From Diospyros lotus (taxonomy: Eukaryota; Streptophyta; Magnoliopsida; Ericales; Ebenaceae): a DNA stretch of 64,000 nucleotides. The first letter of the stretch is position 1; every line of letters starts with the position of its first letter. Both the position numbers and the translations under genes were made by a program. The stretch spans positions 21,124,339 to 21,188,338 of the forward strand of contig NC_068341.1 of the NCBI RefSeq assembly GCF_014633365.1, in the 5' to 3' direction. Below the pieces are notes generated by a model. It saw only the letters and a list, made by a program, of their open reading frames with translations, was not told the DNA's origin and did not search any database. Positions 12,161 to 24,990 of this stretch are shown here, piece by piece.

Positions 12161-13350
12161 AACATACACGAGACTCGAGGAAAGACCTGACACAGTACAA
12201 AATGATAGAGCAAATTCTACTCAACCATCAGAGTTGACCGGGACTGCCTATACACCATACCGACTCGGCTGCTTAAATATGACTCCCTTGCCATGGCCCA
12301 CGCTACCATTACCTGGAATGATGGAAAGCAATATGAATCGAGAGACTCAGCAAGCATAAGAAAGAAAAGCTGAAAGCTGAATAGATCCAATAAACTTCCT
12401 CCAGAATAAAACCCCTAGGTACACACAAGTCATGAGACGCTACAACATAATAGTATAGCATAATAAAAGCACATACCGGTCCTTGGAGCCCACATAAGAC
12501 ACCTGGCACGCAAGTCTCATACCAACCTATCGTTGCCCTGAAAGGCAACATGTATCTCCAACAAACCTGCGCGCGTCATCCCGGGTCGGTACTCCCGTCA
12601 CCCGTCCATGTCAGTACTCCTATCACCCGTCCATGTCGGTACTCCCGACACCCGAGCCATGGGCTCCCTCGGAACGGTACTCCCGTCCGAGAACTAATAA
12701 CTACCAGTAGCCATGCAATGCACATAGAAATGCAATGGCGTAGTGAGCATCAACGTGATACAATGCGCCCATACATCTAGGCATCAGGCTATGCTCCGCC
12801 CACATAGTAAATCACACGCGATGTATATGCCCGTGCTGGTTGCAACCTGACCAAACTAGGATGTCCGTGACCAAGCATAACCAAATCATGATAATCCCAA
12901 TATGCAGCTCGTACCCATATGCATACCAAACCATGCAACAAGAATAAAACATAATCAGGCATGCTATAATCACATAACGACAGAGCTAGTCAGTAGTGCT
13001 TGACATCGGTCAGCGGTCCGTGACTAGAAGAGACCATCTGACGGCCTAAGATAGACCGTACGACAGTCACACCGTCACCGAACAGCTAATCCTTGCCCCC
13101 ACTGCACAACCGCTCTAGCCAATCAAAACTTTATTTTTATACTGTTGCGTACTCTTGCTCGCCTAACTCATATGTATAAGTCATTTTCTATCATCTTTGA
13201 TACAATCAGAACATAACACAAATATTACATCTAGGCCTCATATCCGGCCACTAAAGACAAGTTAGACATCTCTTTAACTTTACTCGACAACCTTGGTATA
13301 CAGGAACTCGTCCCACAAAACTGACTCCAACTACGCTAATTTCGGCCTCA
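12160..13350 (-). repeat. gypsy-type LTR fragment in reverse orientation inside B
   Basis: GC-richer sequence unlike the AT-rich CACTA body. Read on the minus strand it contains CATTCCAGGTAATGG near 12320-12306, then a block ending at GTCGGTATGGTGTA near 12262, matching the order in the solo LTR at 29140-29215 and in the LTR at 40600-40840. 'ggcctcatatccgg' occurs at about 13231 and 13343. No LTR termini or target duplication were found. Reading frames 12309-12551 and 12550-12780 look like chance. Confidence 0.5.
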
Positions 13351-14639
13351 TATCCGGTCCTCGTCGCTAATTCCGTTGCTAAATTTTAAAAAAATAAAAA
13401 ATTTGGCTACAAAATATTCAGTCGCAAATCCAAATTTTCGTCTCTAATTAGCAACAGAAAAATTTCGTTACTAAATTACGAATTTTTTTTTGTAGTGGGC
13501 GTCTCTCATTTTATGTTTTTTCATCATGTTTAGCTTCGTCCTAATAGGACACATGTTTCAACTAGATTGTTTTAGATGTTGTCCTTGTTAAGGTACTTGT
13601 TTTGAAACTGATTACTTTTCCATCAGTTTAGGCAAGACAAGTTCCTGGGTCTGTTACTGTTTACTACACCACGTGCCTTTTTACTAGAAATCATGAAAAG
13701 AGATATACTTGGAATCATCTAGGACAATAGTATGACAACAAATTTGACTGTCTATTCTTATACTGACAAATGAATTATTATTCTTAATCTTCATATTTAT
13801 ATCTGAAATTTATTTTATAGGCAATCCTAAAGCATAATGCCATGTTTACTTATTTGTCTGCATAATTATCTGGCATCTTAAGTTGTTTTAGATTTGCATG
13901 AGAAAAAGTTTGCAAGAATCTGTATTGCAAAAAGAAATCTCTGGGCCTTTTGCTTTAAGTATCCTAAATTTAAGAGTAGTGGATGGTACACATTAGGAGT
14001 TTCACTTAGGTTTTGTTATTCTGTATTTAGACCTTTCAGCTACTTTGTCAGCTTAAAAAACGGATGTTTATTATTTGTACACTTACTAAGCTAATATATT
14101 ATATGAAGATCGATCAAACATGATTAATAAAAAAAATAAAATTAATTCTTTATCCAAAAATTTAAAAGAGACTTAAGAATGATACATATATATATATAGA
14201 TATTTGCTACTTGAGTAACCAAGGGACACAACGTATCTACTGGAGTCAATTGGCTAATATAATGCAAATTGATGTAGAACAGAGAAAGGAAATGGCTCAT
14301 AATTAGTAACCAAAAGAAGAAGGAATTTACCATAGAAGTATGGTGATAATAATATTAGTATAAGAATTCCGTTAGAATGCGATTTTCCTAATATGAGGAC
14401 CGCTCTTTAAGCATTAATTTTAGTGATGGAGAATTAGCATCTATTCTTTTTGCATCTTTTCTTTGGGTTCCCTAAGCTCTGATGAGGATGGAGATTGGAG
14501 AGTTTCATGCACGAAGCCATTTTACTCTTTTGTTTGTTTGTTTACTTCAGTAGACAGTAAGTAGTTCAGTGAAACAGAAGATCTGGTATAACATTAAGAT
14601 CATATGTATAATACATATATGTGCACAATGATGGGGTGC

Positions 14640-15300
14640 ATAGATACGTCTACACATATATATACAGGGTGAGAGAGAGAAACTTGGAGAGACGAGTGTG
14701 CTGAGGGGGCGGAGGCGGCAGAGAAGAGCCCACAATGGAGTTGGAGACGGCGGCAATGTTGAGGCGGCGAAGGCGTTCAGGTAGCAGAAGCGATAGAGGG
14801 AGGCGGGTGGGAGTGTAGGGGAAAGAGATTTGGGAATTAGGGATTGGGGGGAAAAAGATTTGGAAATGCAGGGGGAAAGGCGGGGCAACTTTCGCCAAAT
14901 ATTTTGGTTTTTTTTTATTTTTTAAAATATTTATTAATTAATAAAAATTAGAATAATTTATAAAATAATATTAATAATTATTTGATTGATAAAAATAAAA
15001 TAATTTAAGATTATGATAATTAATCAAATAATTTAAATGATTGTATTAAATTAATAATTATTTAAAAATAAAATTATATTATAAATAAAAATTATAATAA
15101 ATTAGTTTGATAAATTGTATTCTTTTTAATATGTTCATATTTTTTTAATATATTAAATTATCAATAAATAACTAATGCTCAATTATCATAGTTTAATAAT
15201 TATATTTGTGCATTTATAAAAAAATATAATTATATTAAGAATTGCTTATATAATTTTAGTCAAATTTTAATAATTTTTTATTATTATTTTATGGTTCGAA
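14640..15300 (-). other. G-rich leader-like block plus AT-rich segment shared with element D
   Basis: 14650-14890 is strongly purine-rich on the plus strand and is followed by an AT-rich stretch 14935-15300. The same arrangement occurs at 24830-25950 in element D, with matching phrases such as 'aatattaataattattt' and 'gataaaaataaaataattta'. On the minus strand this looks like a promoter and 5' leader upstream of captured gene sequence. No start codon or intact frame is supported; the frames at 14547-14898 are low-complexity. Confidence 0.4.
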
Positions 15301-15481
15301 TTAAAAATTTTAGTCATTAATGATGAGAAAATGGTATATTAACGACGACTTATTTTATCTGTTGTTAAAAGTTATCTTATAACGACGAAATTTATATTTA
15401 GTCGTTAATAGTATTACATTAACGATTAAAATTAATGTCGTCGCTAATTTTTGGTCATTAATGTCTGTTTTTGTTGTAGTG

Positions 15482-15892
15482 GAAGTCCAAGGCCAAGTCT
15501 TTGCTCTAAGTCTTCTCCAAGTCTTCAAGTCTTTTGCTTAGCCTCCAAGATTACTTAACTTCCAAAGTCTCTAAACCTTATCCTCAAAGACACATGGCAA
15601 GCAACTATTTGGCACTTGAAAGATAAAATAAGATCACATGATGGCTCATAATGACCCCCCTGAGGTGGCATCGTGTGATTGGCCAGAAAATCTGACTTAG
15701 CCTCCAAGTTTGCTAAAGTCTCCAAACTTTATCCTCAATGACACATGACAAGCATTCATTGGCCACTTAGAAATAGGATTCGAAATCTCATAATGACCTT
15801 TCAAGGTAATGACGTGTGATTGGCCCAGAAAGTCTATAAATAAAGTCATGGATTTGTTTATAAATCATTCCAAGCATTTCTAAAAGAGTATC
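15482..15892 (+). repeat. gypsy-type LTR, continuation of family Y
   Basis: Probable continuation of the LTR interrupted at 8050. It holds two imperfect copies of a ~150-bp segment (around 15539-15690 and 15694-15840, each with 'agcctccaag', 'ccttatcctcaa' or 'ctttatcctcaa', and 'gtgtgattggcc') and a TATA-like TCTATAAATAAAG at about 15832-15844, comparable with CCTATAAATAGG at 39637 in the better preserved copy. It is truncated by the next LTR. Confidence 0.4.
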
Positions 15893-16438
15893 TGTAATAC
15901 CCCATGTTCGTATGAAGTTGCCACGTAATTTCGATGAGTTTAGAACATCGAAAAATTGACTTAATAGCAGTTATAAGTACCAAATCGACTGTAGGAAATG
16001 CCTCGGGGTGAAATTGTCTAAGAAAAATTATATGGTCTTGATGAGCGTTCTGAGAAAAGATTTATGGTATCGAAAGAAATCAAATCGGGAACAGTTTTCG
16101 ATACAACTAAAATGCAGCTGTCATTTAGGCTGCAAAATCGAATCGTTATAGGAGACTCCCGAAAAATTAACAGAACCCTAGGGAGCTCCGATTTTTCGTA
16201 AAGATCAACCCTTCAGTGGTTTTGCGATGAAACGACAGCCTGATGAGGACACTGGGATGAATCGTTCTTTTTTGACTAAGTTTTGAGTTATTAATTTTGT
16301 ATTTTCGGTATCGTAATGCCAATTAATTCAGTGTTTGAGGATATTATTGCAATTAGAGAATTATTTCGGTGAAATTAAGAAGAAAATTGGGATTTATATG
16401 TAATTAAATGTGTAATAAATTAATATAATATAGAATTT

Positions 16439-16472
<34 letters not shown>

Positions 16473-16750
16473 TTGTGTGCGTATGGCAGCCATCCCCTAC
16501 AACTAGCCATGCCCTGTCACTGCAATCTCCATGCCTCTGCAAATTGCCAACCCAAAACCACGCCTCTACAAGATTTTTGGAGTGTCTTTCACGCTAAGAG
16601 GGATGGGCAACGTAGCTGGACGCGCTGGTGGTGGCCTATAAATAGAGAGGAATGGAAGCAAATGGGGAAGAAGTAGAGGAAACAGCCAGCAGCCATGGCT
16701 GGTCGCGATGGGAGCTGGGCAGACCGAGGATGGCTGGCGGCGAACAAGTG
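15893..16750 (+). repeat. gypsy-type LTR fragment (family X)
   Basis: Starts TGTAATACCCC. It shares 'ttatg.tat..aaaagaaatc', 'gggaacagtttt' and a following block with 38925-39034. A (TA)n(GA)n tract lies at 16441-16472 and a TATA box CCTATAAATAGAG at 16636-16648. The 3' part is missing. The frames 16473-16676 and 16589-16804 do not resemble known proteins. Confidence 0.45.
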
Positions 16751-17637
16751 CACAGTATCGATACCAGATGCCACGCTATATGGTGTGTGACTTTCTAGAT
16801 TCATTGCCTAATAGCAATCAGATAATGCCAAGACTTTTAACGTAGGCCAAATTACCTCAACTTGTCATGAGAATCTCTTCATATTTTGATGATGACCTGA
16901 AAAATGCTAGGAAAAGCCTAGCAGCGATCCAGCACAATATAGTAGGCACTGAAGTCAAACTTCAAGTGAGCCTATTACAGTTAACGATTACTGTGCAATA
17001 CAATCTTTCTGTCACTCAACGTCCCAACCAGTGAGAATCATGGTACGATAAACTCACAAACTTAGTAATTATGTGTCAGATCTTATTAGCCTGATTAGAT
17101 GACACCTTAGGAAACATTTCTTGATTAATCATATTGCTTTGACCAAAGACTTTCCCATCACACTGACAGTAGACCACATAAGATGTTCACCACACCAAAA
17201 TGAGAGTGACAAATCATATCCCTAAGCACTTGCCTCCATACACTAGTAATACAGAACCACATAAATGAACGTCCCCACCTCACACTTGGATGGTTCGGCA
17301 CATTAACAAATTTTGCAAACCAATACACAAGACAACCGTGTTTATTCAAGAATAAGGTTTAGTTACACAATTACAATTCAATGATAAGATCATTATCTGC
17401 ACAGTCATGTGATCAATCATTAGTGTCACATTCAATGTGTTGTTCTCTAACAACCACCAATGAGTTTACTAGAGACATGCCATATCATATGATATAGACT
17501 CACCCTTAACCATTAATATCTCGTGCTAATCGAGACAATAAACATCACGCCAATTTATACTCGACTAATCAGAGTCTCCATCCGATTAATCTAAAGATCT
17601 GGAATATTCAAAAAATCTCATTACCAGAGAATTTCGT
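16751..17637. other. Unassigned transposon-like DNA
   Basis: No coding region is supported. The minus strand has phrases common in plant copia LTRs (for example 'ggttaagggtgagtct' read from about 17513 downward), so this may be a reverse copia LTR fragment. No termini were identified. Confidence 0.25.
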
Positions 17638-17719
17638 TGATAGGGTTTAATTTTATACATATTTTTATTTAATTTTCATCTTAACTTTGTGTTATTTTTC
17701 TTACTTAAAAGTGTGAATT

Positions 17720-19495
17720 CACTACAAGAAAAATGGCATTTAGAAACGAAAATATCCATCGCTAAAATATCAAAATCCGTAGCTAAAAAATTTAACGACG
17801 GGCAACTTCCCATCGCTAAAAATGGCGTCACTAAATTTTAGCGATGGAATTCAGTGACAGCACAAATCAGCGACGAAAATTTCCGTCGCTGATTAAAAAA
17901 TAAAAAAATATTTAAAAAATTAAATATTATTTTAGCGAAGAAAAATTTCGTCGTTATTCATCGAGGGAAAGTTTTTCGTCGCTAAATTTCGTCGTTATTC
18001 ATCGAGGGAAAGTTTTTCGTCGCTAATACACAATAAAAAATAAAATATTAAAATAAATTCGAATTAGCGATGGAAACAGTTCCATCACTGATTAGCAACG
18101 GAACTATTTTCGTAGTTGACTTTCTAAAAAAAAAAATAAAATAATTATGGCACACGCCCAGCAGACACATGCGCACGCCCCTACCTTGCGGGCGCCAGGT
18201 GGTGCTACCACTACACGCTAAATGGCTCCCCCTTAAGCCGCCATGTGTAAAGTTAGGAAATTAATCCCAATGCACTCTTTTCTTCTCCTCAGTTGTGAGC
18301 CTTCTTAATGCATACACTGCACATATTAATTATATACTATATTTAACTGTCTGCAGTTTTAATTTTAATTTAAATTAAGATTTTAATTTTAAATCTTTTA
18401 AATTCATAAATTAATAATTAAAAAAATAAATGTTATAAATTTTAACTCAACTAATGTACCATTTAAATATTGTAATTAATTAAACTCTTAAATATTTAAT
18501 TTTTATTTGATTAAAAATTAGTTTAATACATATTTCTTATTATAAATTTTACAATATCATATCAATTTACATATTTTGGTTTGTAAATAAAATACATAAA
18601 ATATGCATTTAATACTAAATAATTTTAATTTTTATTTAATCTTTGTTTAATACATAATTAATAATTTTTATTTTTTAATTTATGTTATTCTTTTTTAGTA
18701 ATGGATTAGTACCGTAGTTAAAGTTTTTAATTATTAATTTAATTTTTTAATCATAATTAATTAATTTTTTAGTATATTTAATTTAAATTTTATTTTTTTA
18801 TTATTTATTTAATTTTTTATTATTTAGCAACAAAATATTTCTTCGCTAAATAATTTTAATTTAATTAAATAAAAAATTAAAATTTAACAACGGGTCACAC
18901 CCGTAGCTAAGAAATAAAAATAAATTAAATAAAAAAATACAAAATTTAGTGACAAGATAACCTCGATAGATAAAAAATAAAAATAAATTAAATAAAAAAT
19001 TAAAATTTAGCGACTGGCTCACACTCATAGCTAAAAAATAAAAATAAATTAAATATAAAATTTAGCGACAGAATAACCCCGTCACTAAAAAATAAAAATA
19101 AATTAATTTTTTTAATTATTTAGTGACGAAATATTCTATCGTTAAATAATTTTAATTTAATTTAAATTTTTAGATCATTTAGCGTCGAAACGTCGCTAAA
19201 TAATTTTAATTTTAATTTAATTTTTTAATTATTTAATGACAGAATATTTTCTAGTTAAATTTAAAAATTTAATAAAAATATTAAAAACTATTTATTGACA
19301 GAATATTCCATCGCTAAGTCCGTTGCTAAATTTTAAAAAAATTAAAAAAATTTGTGACAAAATATTCCATCTCAAATCTGTCCCTAAATTTTAGTGATGG
19401 ACTATCCATCACTAAGATGTCTCTAATTAGCTACGAAAAAATTTTATCGCGTTTCGTCGCTAAATCTATCACTAAATTACAAATTTTTTGTAGTA
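17720..19495 (+). mobile_element. CACTA-like element C, non-autonomous
   Basis: Left end CACTACAAGAAAAATGG at 17720; right end AATTTTTTGTAGTA at 19495 (last base changed from G). Flanks ATT and AGT are a near match for a 3-bp duplication. Subterminal TTAGCGACGG / CCGTCGCTAA hairpins occur at both ends and along 18890-19480. The central AT-rich part matches element B. Length 1,776 bp with no coding capacity. Confidence 0.75.
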
Positions 19496-21103
19496 AGTTA
19501 TATGGATTTTACATAATTTGAATTTCTTTTTGTAGGAATCCAATGAAGGAAATAAATTTAAGAAATTGGGTTTTAAAGAATATATTTTTGATTAATTTAT
19601 AATATTAAAAAATAATTTATAAATTAATAATAAAGAATTAAAAGGAGAAGGAAGCAACGCACGGCAATTGAGGAGAAATTGAAGCTGGAGATAAAGAATT
19701 CAAAAGAAATTTAAGGAGATTATGATTGAGATAAAAAAGGGAAAAAAATTAAAAGAGGGAGATTGAGACGGAGGATAAATAATTCAAATTGGAGAAGAAT
19801 GAAGGGAAAGAAGTCCAATTGGAGGAGGGAAGTCGTTCACCTATATATAAAATATTATGAAGGTGATTGAATCTGGGATAAGAGAATTGGGAGGACGGTA
19901 AGGGGAAGAACGGACTCTGGGAGAAGGAAGCAAGACGCAGGCAAGCAGTTCGTGCAAGGCCGCACGCACCCACAAGCAAGCCGCAAGGCTTGAACCGCAC
20001 AGAGCCGCCTCACGCAACAGCAGCAGAAGCGCAAGCGAGGAGTAGCAAGCAGACGCGATTGAGATTCGAACGAACCCAGATTTGAATATGGGAGAATTAA
20101 TTTTTGTTTATTTTGCTAGATTCCATTAAATCTGTTATGAATTAATTTTATTTATTAAGATTTTTATGAAACTTGAATTATTGATAATTTATGTTTATTT
20201 GAATTGATTTCATTCAACTATGCAAGCAATTTTTTATTATTCTTGAAGTCATTAAATATTTAATCAATATTTAATTAATTTATTATCATGAAATAGGACA
20301 GAAAGAAAAATTTCATGATTTGATCTAAGAAAGAAATTCTATAAGAAAATTTCTGATGGAGTAAAGACTTGACTTGGGTGAAATTAAATTGAATAACCAT
20401 TGACCTTAATAAATTGATTGATATTTATTATTGTTATTAAAAATAAGTAATAAATATTAATCAACATAATTGGTATTTTAAAATACTCTAGTGATAAATT
20501 AATATTAGATTTTCTTGTTATTCTCTAATTCGTTAAAATTAAATTAATTAATTATATTTTATTTAAGTTTAGTTTAATTACAACCTTTCTTAATAGTTTA
20601 AATAAGGGCAATTAGCACAAAAAATCTAATTTTTTTTTGCATTTTTGTGATTTTATCTAAAAATTTTAATTTTGACAATAATATCCCGCTGACGTAGCAT
20701 GTCATCTGACATTTTTAAATATTTTGAGTGACCCCACATGCACGTGTAAAAAAAATAAAATAATAAAATAATGTTAAAATATATGTTATGCGTGTGTTAT
20801 AGATATATTTACAAAGGAGAGCAGTTGGAGGATGGGGACGATGATAGGCGACAATGCTGAGCTAGAGGCGACAACCAATGTAGAAGCTGGAGGTGACGAT
20901 GGAGGCTGAATCTAGAAACTTAATAGCCAATCGTTGACGTCGATTGGGCCAACTTAAGCCACTAACGGCCAAGGCGAGACAGCCAACAAAAGACGTCATC
21001 AGCTGGCAAGAGCAGAGGGCCATTGGTTGTTTTCTGTGAGGTGGCCTTGAGCAGGAGGGAAGCCTAGATCAATGGTCGATCCAACTTCCAAATTAGTCAT
21101 TGC

Positions 21104-21356
21104 TGTTAGTTAGAGGAAAAATACATTCATACGTTTATTGATAGCCATCATTTACTTTTATACAAATCATATCTAGAAAAAATCAAAACAAATTCCAACT
21201 AATCTTCCTTAAAATCTGAAAGAACCCTATCCATAATCTTCTATAACTAATATCCCTCAGTTTAAATTTATTCAAAAGAAAATCAAACAACTTTCAACTG
21301 ACATTCCTTAAAAATAAGAAAAACAATTGACTAAGTAAAAACTCATTTCATTAACA
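21104..21356 (-). repeat. 3' LTR of the minus-strand copia element
   Basis: Same sequence as 32752-33000 with about 12 differences. On the minus strand it starts TGTTAATGAAATGAG and ends CCTCTAACTAACA. It is preceded on that strand by the purine-rich AAGGAAGAG polypurine tract (21357-21366). Confidence 0.9.
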
Positions 21357-21389
21357 CTCTTCCTTGAGTTTTTTCTGCAAAACTCCTAA

Positions 21390-21827
21390 CTATGCCCTTA
21401 AATCTTCAAACCTTGACTTTTGTAATCCTTTAGTCATAATATCAACAAGTTGTGCCTCTGAACTGCGATGCTCTAATTTGATTTCCTTATTTTGCTCAGC
21501 TTGCCTTAAAGAATGAAACTTCACCTTAATATGTTTGGACTTGCCATGAAGAACCAAATTTTGAGCCATAGAAATTATAGACTTGTTGTCAACCTTAATA
21601 ATAGTAGCTTCTTTTACATCCATCATTATTTTCCTCAGCCAAATAGCCTGATTTGCAGCACCAATTGCTGCTACATATTCTGCCTCAGCAGAAGATTGTG
21701 CAACCACATCTTGTTTTTTTGAATTCCATGAAAATACACCTAATCCCAAAGAAAATACATAACCAAATGTACTCTTCATATCATCAATACTCCATGCCCA
21801 GTCACTGTTAGAGTACCCTTGAAGCAT
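21390..21827 (-). pseudogene. copia RNase H domain
   Basis: Open for 145 residues. It has GYSNSDWAWSIDD, the first catalytic Asp region, then SSAEAEYVAA with the catalytic Glu, a VDNKSI segment, and LVDIMTKGL near the end, the usual C-terminus of plant copia polyproteins. It is the best preserved part of this element but lacks a start of its own. It should join upstream RT at 21923-22178 after a short break with stops (21828-21922). Confidence 0.85.
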
Positions 21828-21922
21828 GCCATTTTCTGTTGATCTATACCAAATACCATAATCTACACTTCAACGTATCTCAATGCCCATTTTGCAACTC
21901 CCAAGTGAACTTGGCCCGGAGA

Positions 21923-22178
21923 CTACATAAATCTTGATAACAAGCTCGTTGTATACATCAAGTCAGGCTTGGTAACTGTCAAATACAACAAGCTACCGAT
22001 CAAACTCCTGTAAACAGTAGGATTAGCTTTCTCTCTACCTTCTTCCTTAGATAACTTCTCATTGTGCACCAATGGAGTAGCAACAGCTTTGCATCCTTCC
22101 ATTTTGAATCTTTTAAGAAGATCACGGCCATATTTTTCCTGTGAAATGAAAATTCCAATTGAACTTTGAAATTTTTCC
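21923..22178 (-). pseudogene. copia reverse transcriptase, 3' part
   Basis: Contains GIFISQEKYGRDLLKRF and PTVYRSLIGSLLYLT, motifs of the RT thumb and connection regions of copia. The frame is cut on its upstream side at about 22180 by the CACTA-like element D; the upstream part of RT resumes at 29649 on the far side. Confidence 0.85.
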
Positions 22179-23189
22179 ATCCCTATAAAAAGTTTATTTT
22201 CTGATAAGTTGTTAACCTTATAAAAGAGTTTATTCTCTTGAAGAGCTTATAAGCTCCTTTTGACCAAAATTTAACCCGAGTCAAACACCCTCTTAGTAAT
22301 TCTTCTAATTCAATGGAAACATGTACTGGGGTTTCTGAATGCTTTTTCCAAAACTAGGCTGCTGGGTAGAGGGTGATAAATACAATGTTTAAAAATAAAA
22401 TAAAAAATATATGTATCCTTTTATTTCTTTTGGTGAATGCTTCTGGAATGTCATAGCAGATGACTCCCAGTGGTATTTCTCCATGCATGCATAGATATAG
22501 AAAGTTGAAACAATAGGTAAATATATAGTCCACAAGGCATAAATAGAAAAACCCATGTTAAGTAACACCATCTCGAACAGGAGTAAATTAATTGCAGCTG
22601 CATGTAAGGTTAACATTACAATTTCATCCAATAAACTTGTGGTTAATTGAAGAAAACCCTCCTTTGCATCTTAATTGAACTATAGCATTCAACTTTCCAA
22701 CGAAAGCAGTGCAGAGGGAGGTTTAATGCACAGAAAAAGTTGTCTGCCAATAATAGGGAAGCTAGAATTAACCTATTATTCTCTAAGCACCTGACAAGCT
22801 ATTCTTACTTTCTCAAATTTTAACCTTTGGTGACGTTTTGGTAGCAGAAAGAGAAACAAAATGATAACATCAGATATTGGATAACTAGTATGAAAAATGA
22901 TGTGGTTAACAAAACACTTAAATAATGAGAACAAAATAACAGATATAGCAGTCAATAATTTGATTAATAACGGCTAAAACATATTGGCAAATATCAGAAA
23001 AAAAAAAAAAAGAATAACATATATTCAAATGGAAAATGCCATCAAAGACTCAAAATAATGGCTGCGATGCTCTATTCTTAGACATCCTCCAATATGGCAC
23101 AGAATTTCAATTGACCAATAATGGTGACTTAAAATTTAGAGTAGTTGGAAAGAATATATTGCCAGAAAGTCCAGTGAATAGCAATAATT

Positions 23190-23560
23190 GCAGGAGGCAG
23201 TGGTAAGATTAAAGCTGTTTCAGTAAGAGCCCATCTAACGAAGCAGTAGGCAATTGGAAAGCAATTTATGAAAAGTAGTGGCATGGAAATAGGGGCGGAG
23301 AAAATGTTAATTGATGTCCTAAGTTGTAAGAATACAGTTTATGAAGAGCTGTGGCTTGGATAGGGGAGGAGAAAACGTTAATTGGTGTCCTAAGTTGTAA
23401 GAATGCAGTGGTAAGATTAAAGTTGTTTCAGTAAAGAGCCCATTTGATGAAGCAGTAGGCAATTTAAAAGCAGTTTATGAAGACATGTGGCTTGGAAATA
23501 GGAGAGGAGAAAAACTTAATTGGTGTCCTAAGTTGTAAGAATGCAGTCCTGACCAAACAT
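23190..23560 (+). repeat. Imperfect direct repeats within element D
   Basis: 'gtcctaagttgtaagaat' occurs three times (about 23315, 23385, 23525), each preceded by 'ggagaaaa' and followed by a related block; 'gtggtaagattaaag' with 'agagcccat' occurs twice (23200 and 23407). Units are roughly 70-210 bp. Noncoding; origin unknown. Confidence 0.6.
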
Positions 23561-24719
23561 CTGGAACTCTCATCTGGCTGAAGGATTTCTGTGAAAAAGG
23601 ATATTTCAAGACTTGGGATGGCAGCAAAGGATTTTCCCTACTTTCACTGTGCAGTAACAAATTAAACCATTAAGAGTCAGCCTGGAAGTATGGATTTTTA
23701 TCAGTGTAAGACAATATTGTTATGGCTATGAGGGGCAGTAAGAAATCCTCACAAGGGCTTGGGCTTGTTAAATAAATGAACGAAGGTGATTGTTACTCAA
23801 TTAACTAGTGAATCAGCTTGAGTTTCAGGTCAAACTCAGCATCTGGCAAAGTAGAATCCCAGGCGAAATACAGAACTTATCCACTCAAACTTGAATGAAG
23901 TAATTAAACATAAGCACTTTTGAGATAGCTCGTTAGATAAATGAGCCAGATCTCATTTCCAGCTCATTAATTTCTGGAGACATTGGCCAAACCACTATAT
24001 GGCCTGTTGGCATCATCCTCTATGGCTTGAACACATTAATCCTTAAACTTAGAAGGCCGCACCTCTTGGACTCCATTTTTATTTCCAAAGGGAAAGTTAA
24101 AAAAACTTAATGAAGACAAAGACCCCCAATTACCAACAGCACCCACATACTTAATTCTTTAACATATAATTTGTTTTATTAACAATATATAACTAGATTA
24201 ATTTTTTCCACTTCTGATTAATAGTAAGTTACTGATATTAATGAAGTGCAAATTAACATAAAAAAGTTAGAAGACCTCTAATGCACAGGTAAAGCATCAT
24301 ACATATGCATACATACATATTATACTACCCACACATTATATCTTTTCTACTAGCATGCTCTGTAAAGGTAACAAATATTTCACACAAAAATTTCTAATTC
24401 ATGGGTTCTGTTAAGATTGACTGAAAAAAATTATATATATATATATAGGTATATGCATATGCTTTCTGTACCAATCTATTTCCTTATAACTAAAATAAGT
24501 CCACCCTGGTTGCCAAGATTGCCACTCGTCCGAGAATTTTTTCCTTATAACTAAAATAACTCAGAAATCATTTTCAACTTAGGGTTTTCGCTACAAATCA
24601 ATGATCTCTCCAGTTTTCGCTGCAAATCAATGATCTCTCCAGAAGTTAATTGCAATGATCTATATCTTCCTAGATCCTATATTGTATTCGCATAGAAGTA
24701 TCAAAATGAAAGATCATTT

Positions 24720-24990
24720 GAATTACCTTGGAAAGATGATCTCTGAGTTGCCAAAGCGGAGCGGTGTGAGAGAATTGAACAACAGAATGCGACGATGACT
24801 ATCGAAGGTGACGACGACGACGATCGGAGAAGGAGACAGAGACAAAGGCGGAGGGGTCGATGGCGGGAGTTCAGAGAAAAAGAGAGTTGGGGGAGAGTGA
24901 GAGAGAGAGAGACGGAGGGGGGAAAGATGCGTGATTGAGAGAAAGGGGGGGAGGGAAGATGCTAGATTTAGCGTTTTGGAGGGAATGGGA
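24720..24990 (-). pseudogene. Exon-like segment with splice donor, probably captured host 5' exon
   Basis: On the minus strand a pyrimidine-rich GC-richer stretch (24960-24760) ends in 'atctttccaag' followed by GTAATT at about 24729, a good plant 5' splice site, and then AT-rich intron-like DNA. No start codon or recognisable protein was found. The arrangement parallels 14650-14890 in element A. The parent gene is unknown. Confidence 0.35.

Larger units (their letters stand above)
10360..13497 (+). mobile_element. CACTA-like element B nested in A
   Basis: Left end TACTACAAGAAAAAC at 10360 (first C mutated to T) and right end TTTTTTTTGTAGTG at 13497 form CACTA-type termini. Both subterminal regions carry the TTAGCGACGG / CCGTCGCTAA word. 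A clear 3-bp target duplication is not seen (CCC versus GGC), so boundaries are slightly uncertain. The AT-rich core 10840-11200 matches 18310-18670 in element C closely, so B and C are one family. It contains a large hairpin array and an inserted LTR piece. Confidence 0.75.
8051..15481 (+). mobile_element. CACTA-like DNA transposon A, non-autonomous
   Basis: Left end CACTATAAGAAAAAC (8051) and right end TTTTTGTTGTAGTG (15481) are inverted CACTA-type termini. Both are flanked by the same trinucleotide GAA (8048-8050 and 15482-15484), the 3-bp target duplication expected for CACTA elements. Subterminal repeats at both ends use an AACGACGGG / CCCGTCATTAA-type hairpin word. No transposase frame was found. 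It carries a VPS41 fragment (minus strand) and a nested element B. Length is 7,431 bp including B. Confidence 0.85.

Noticed and set aside
13894..14094. Possible captured exon in element A (67 codons)
   Set aside because: No recognisable protein and no splice sites clear enough to support it.
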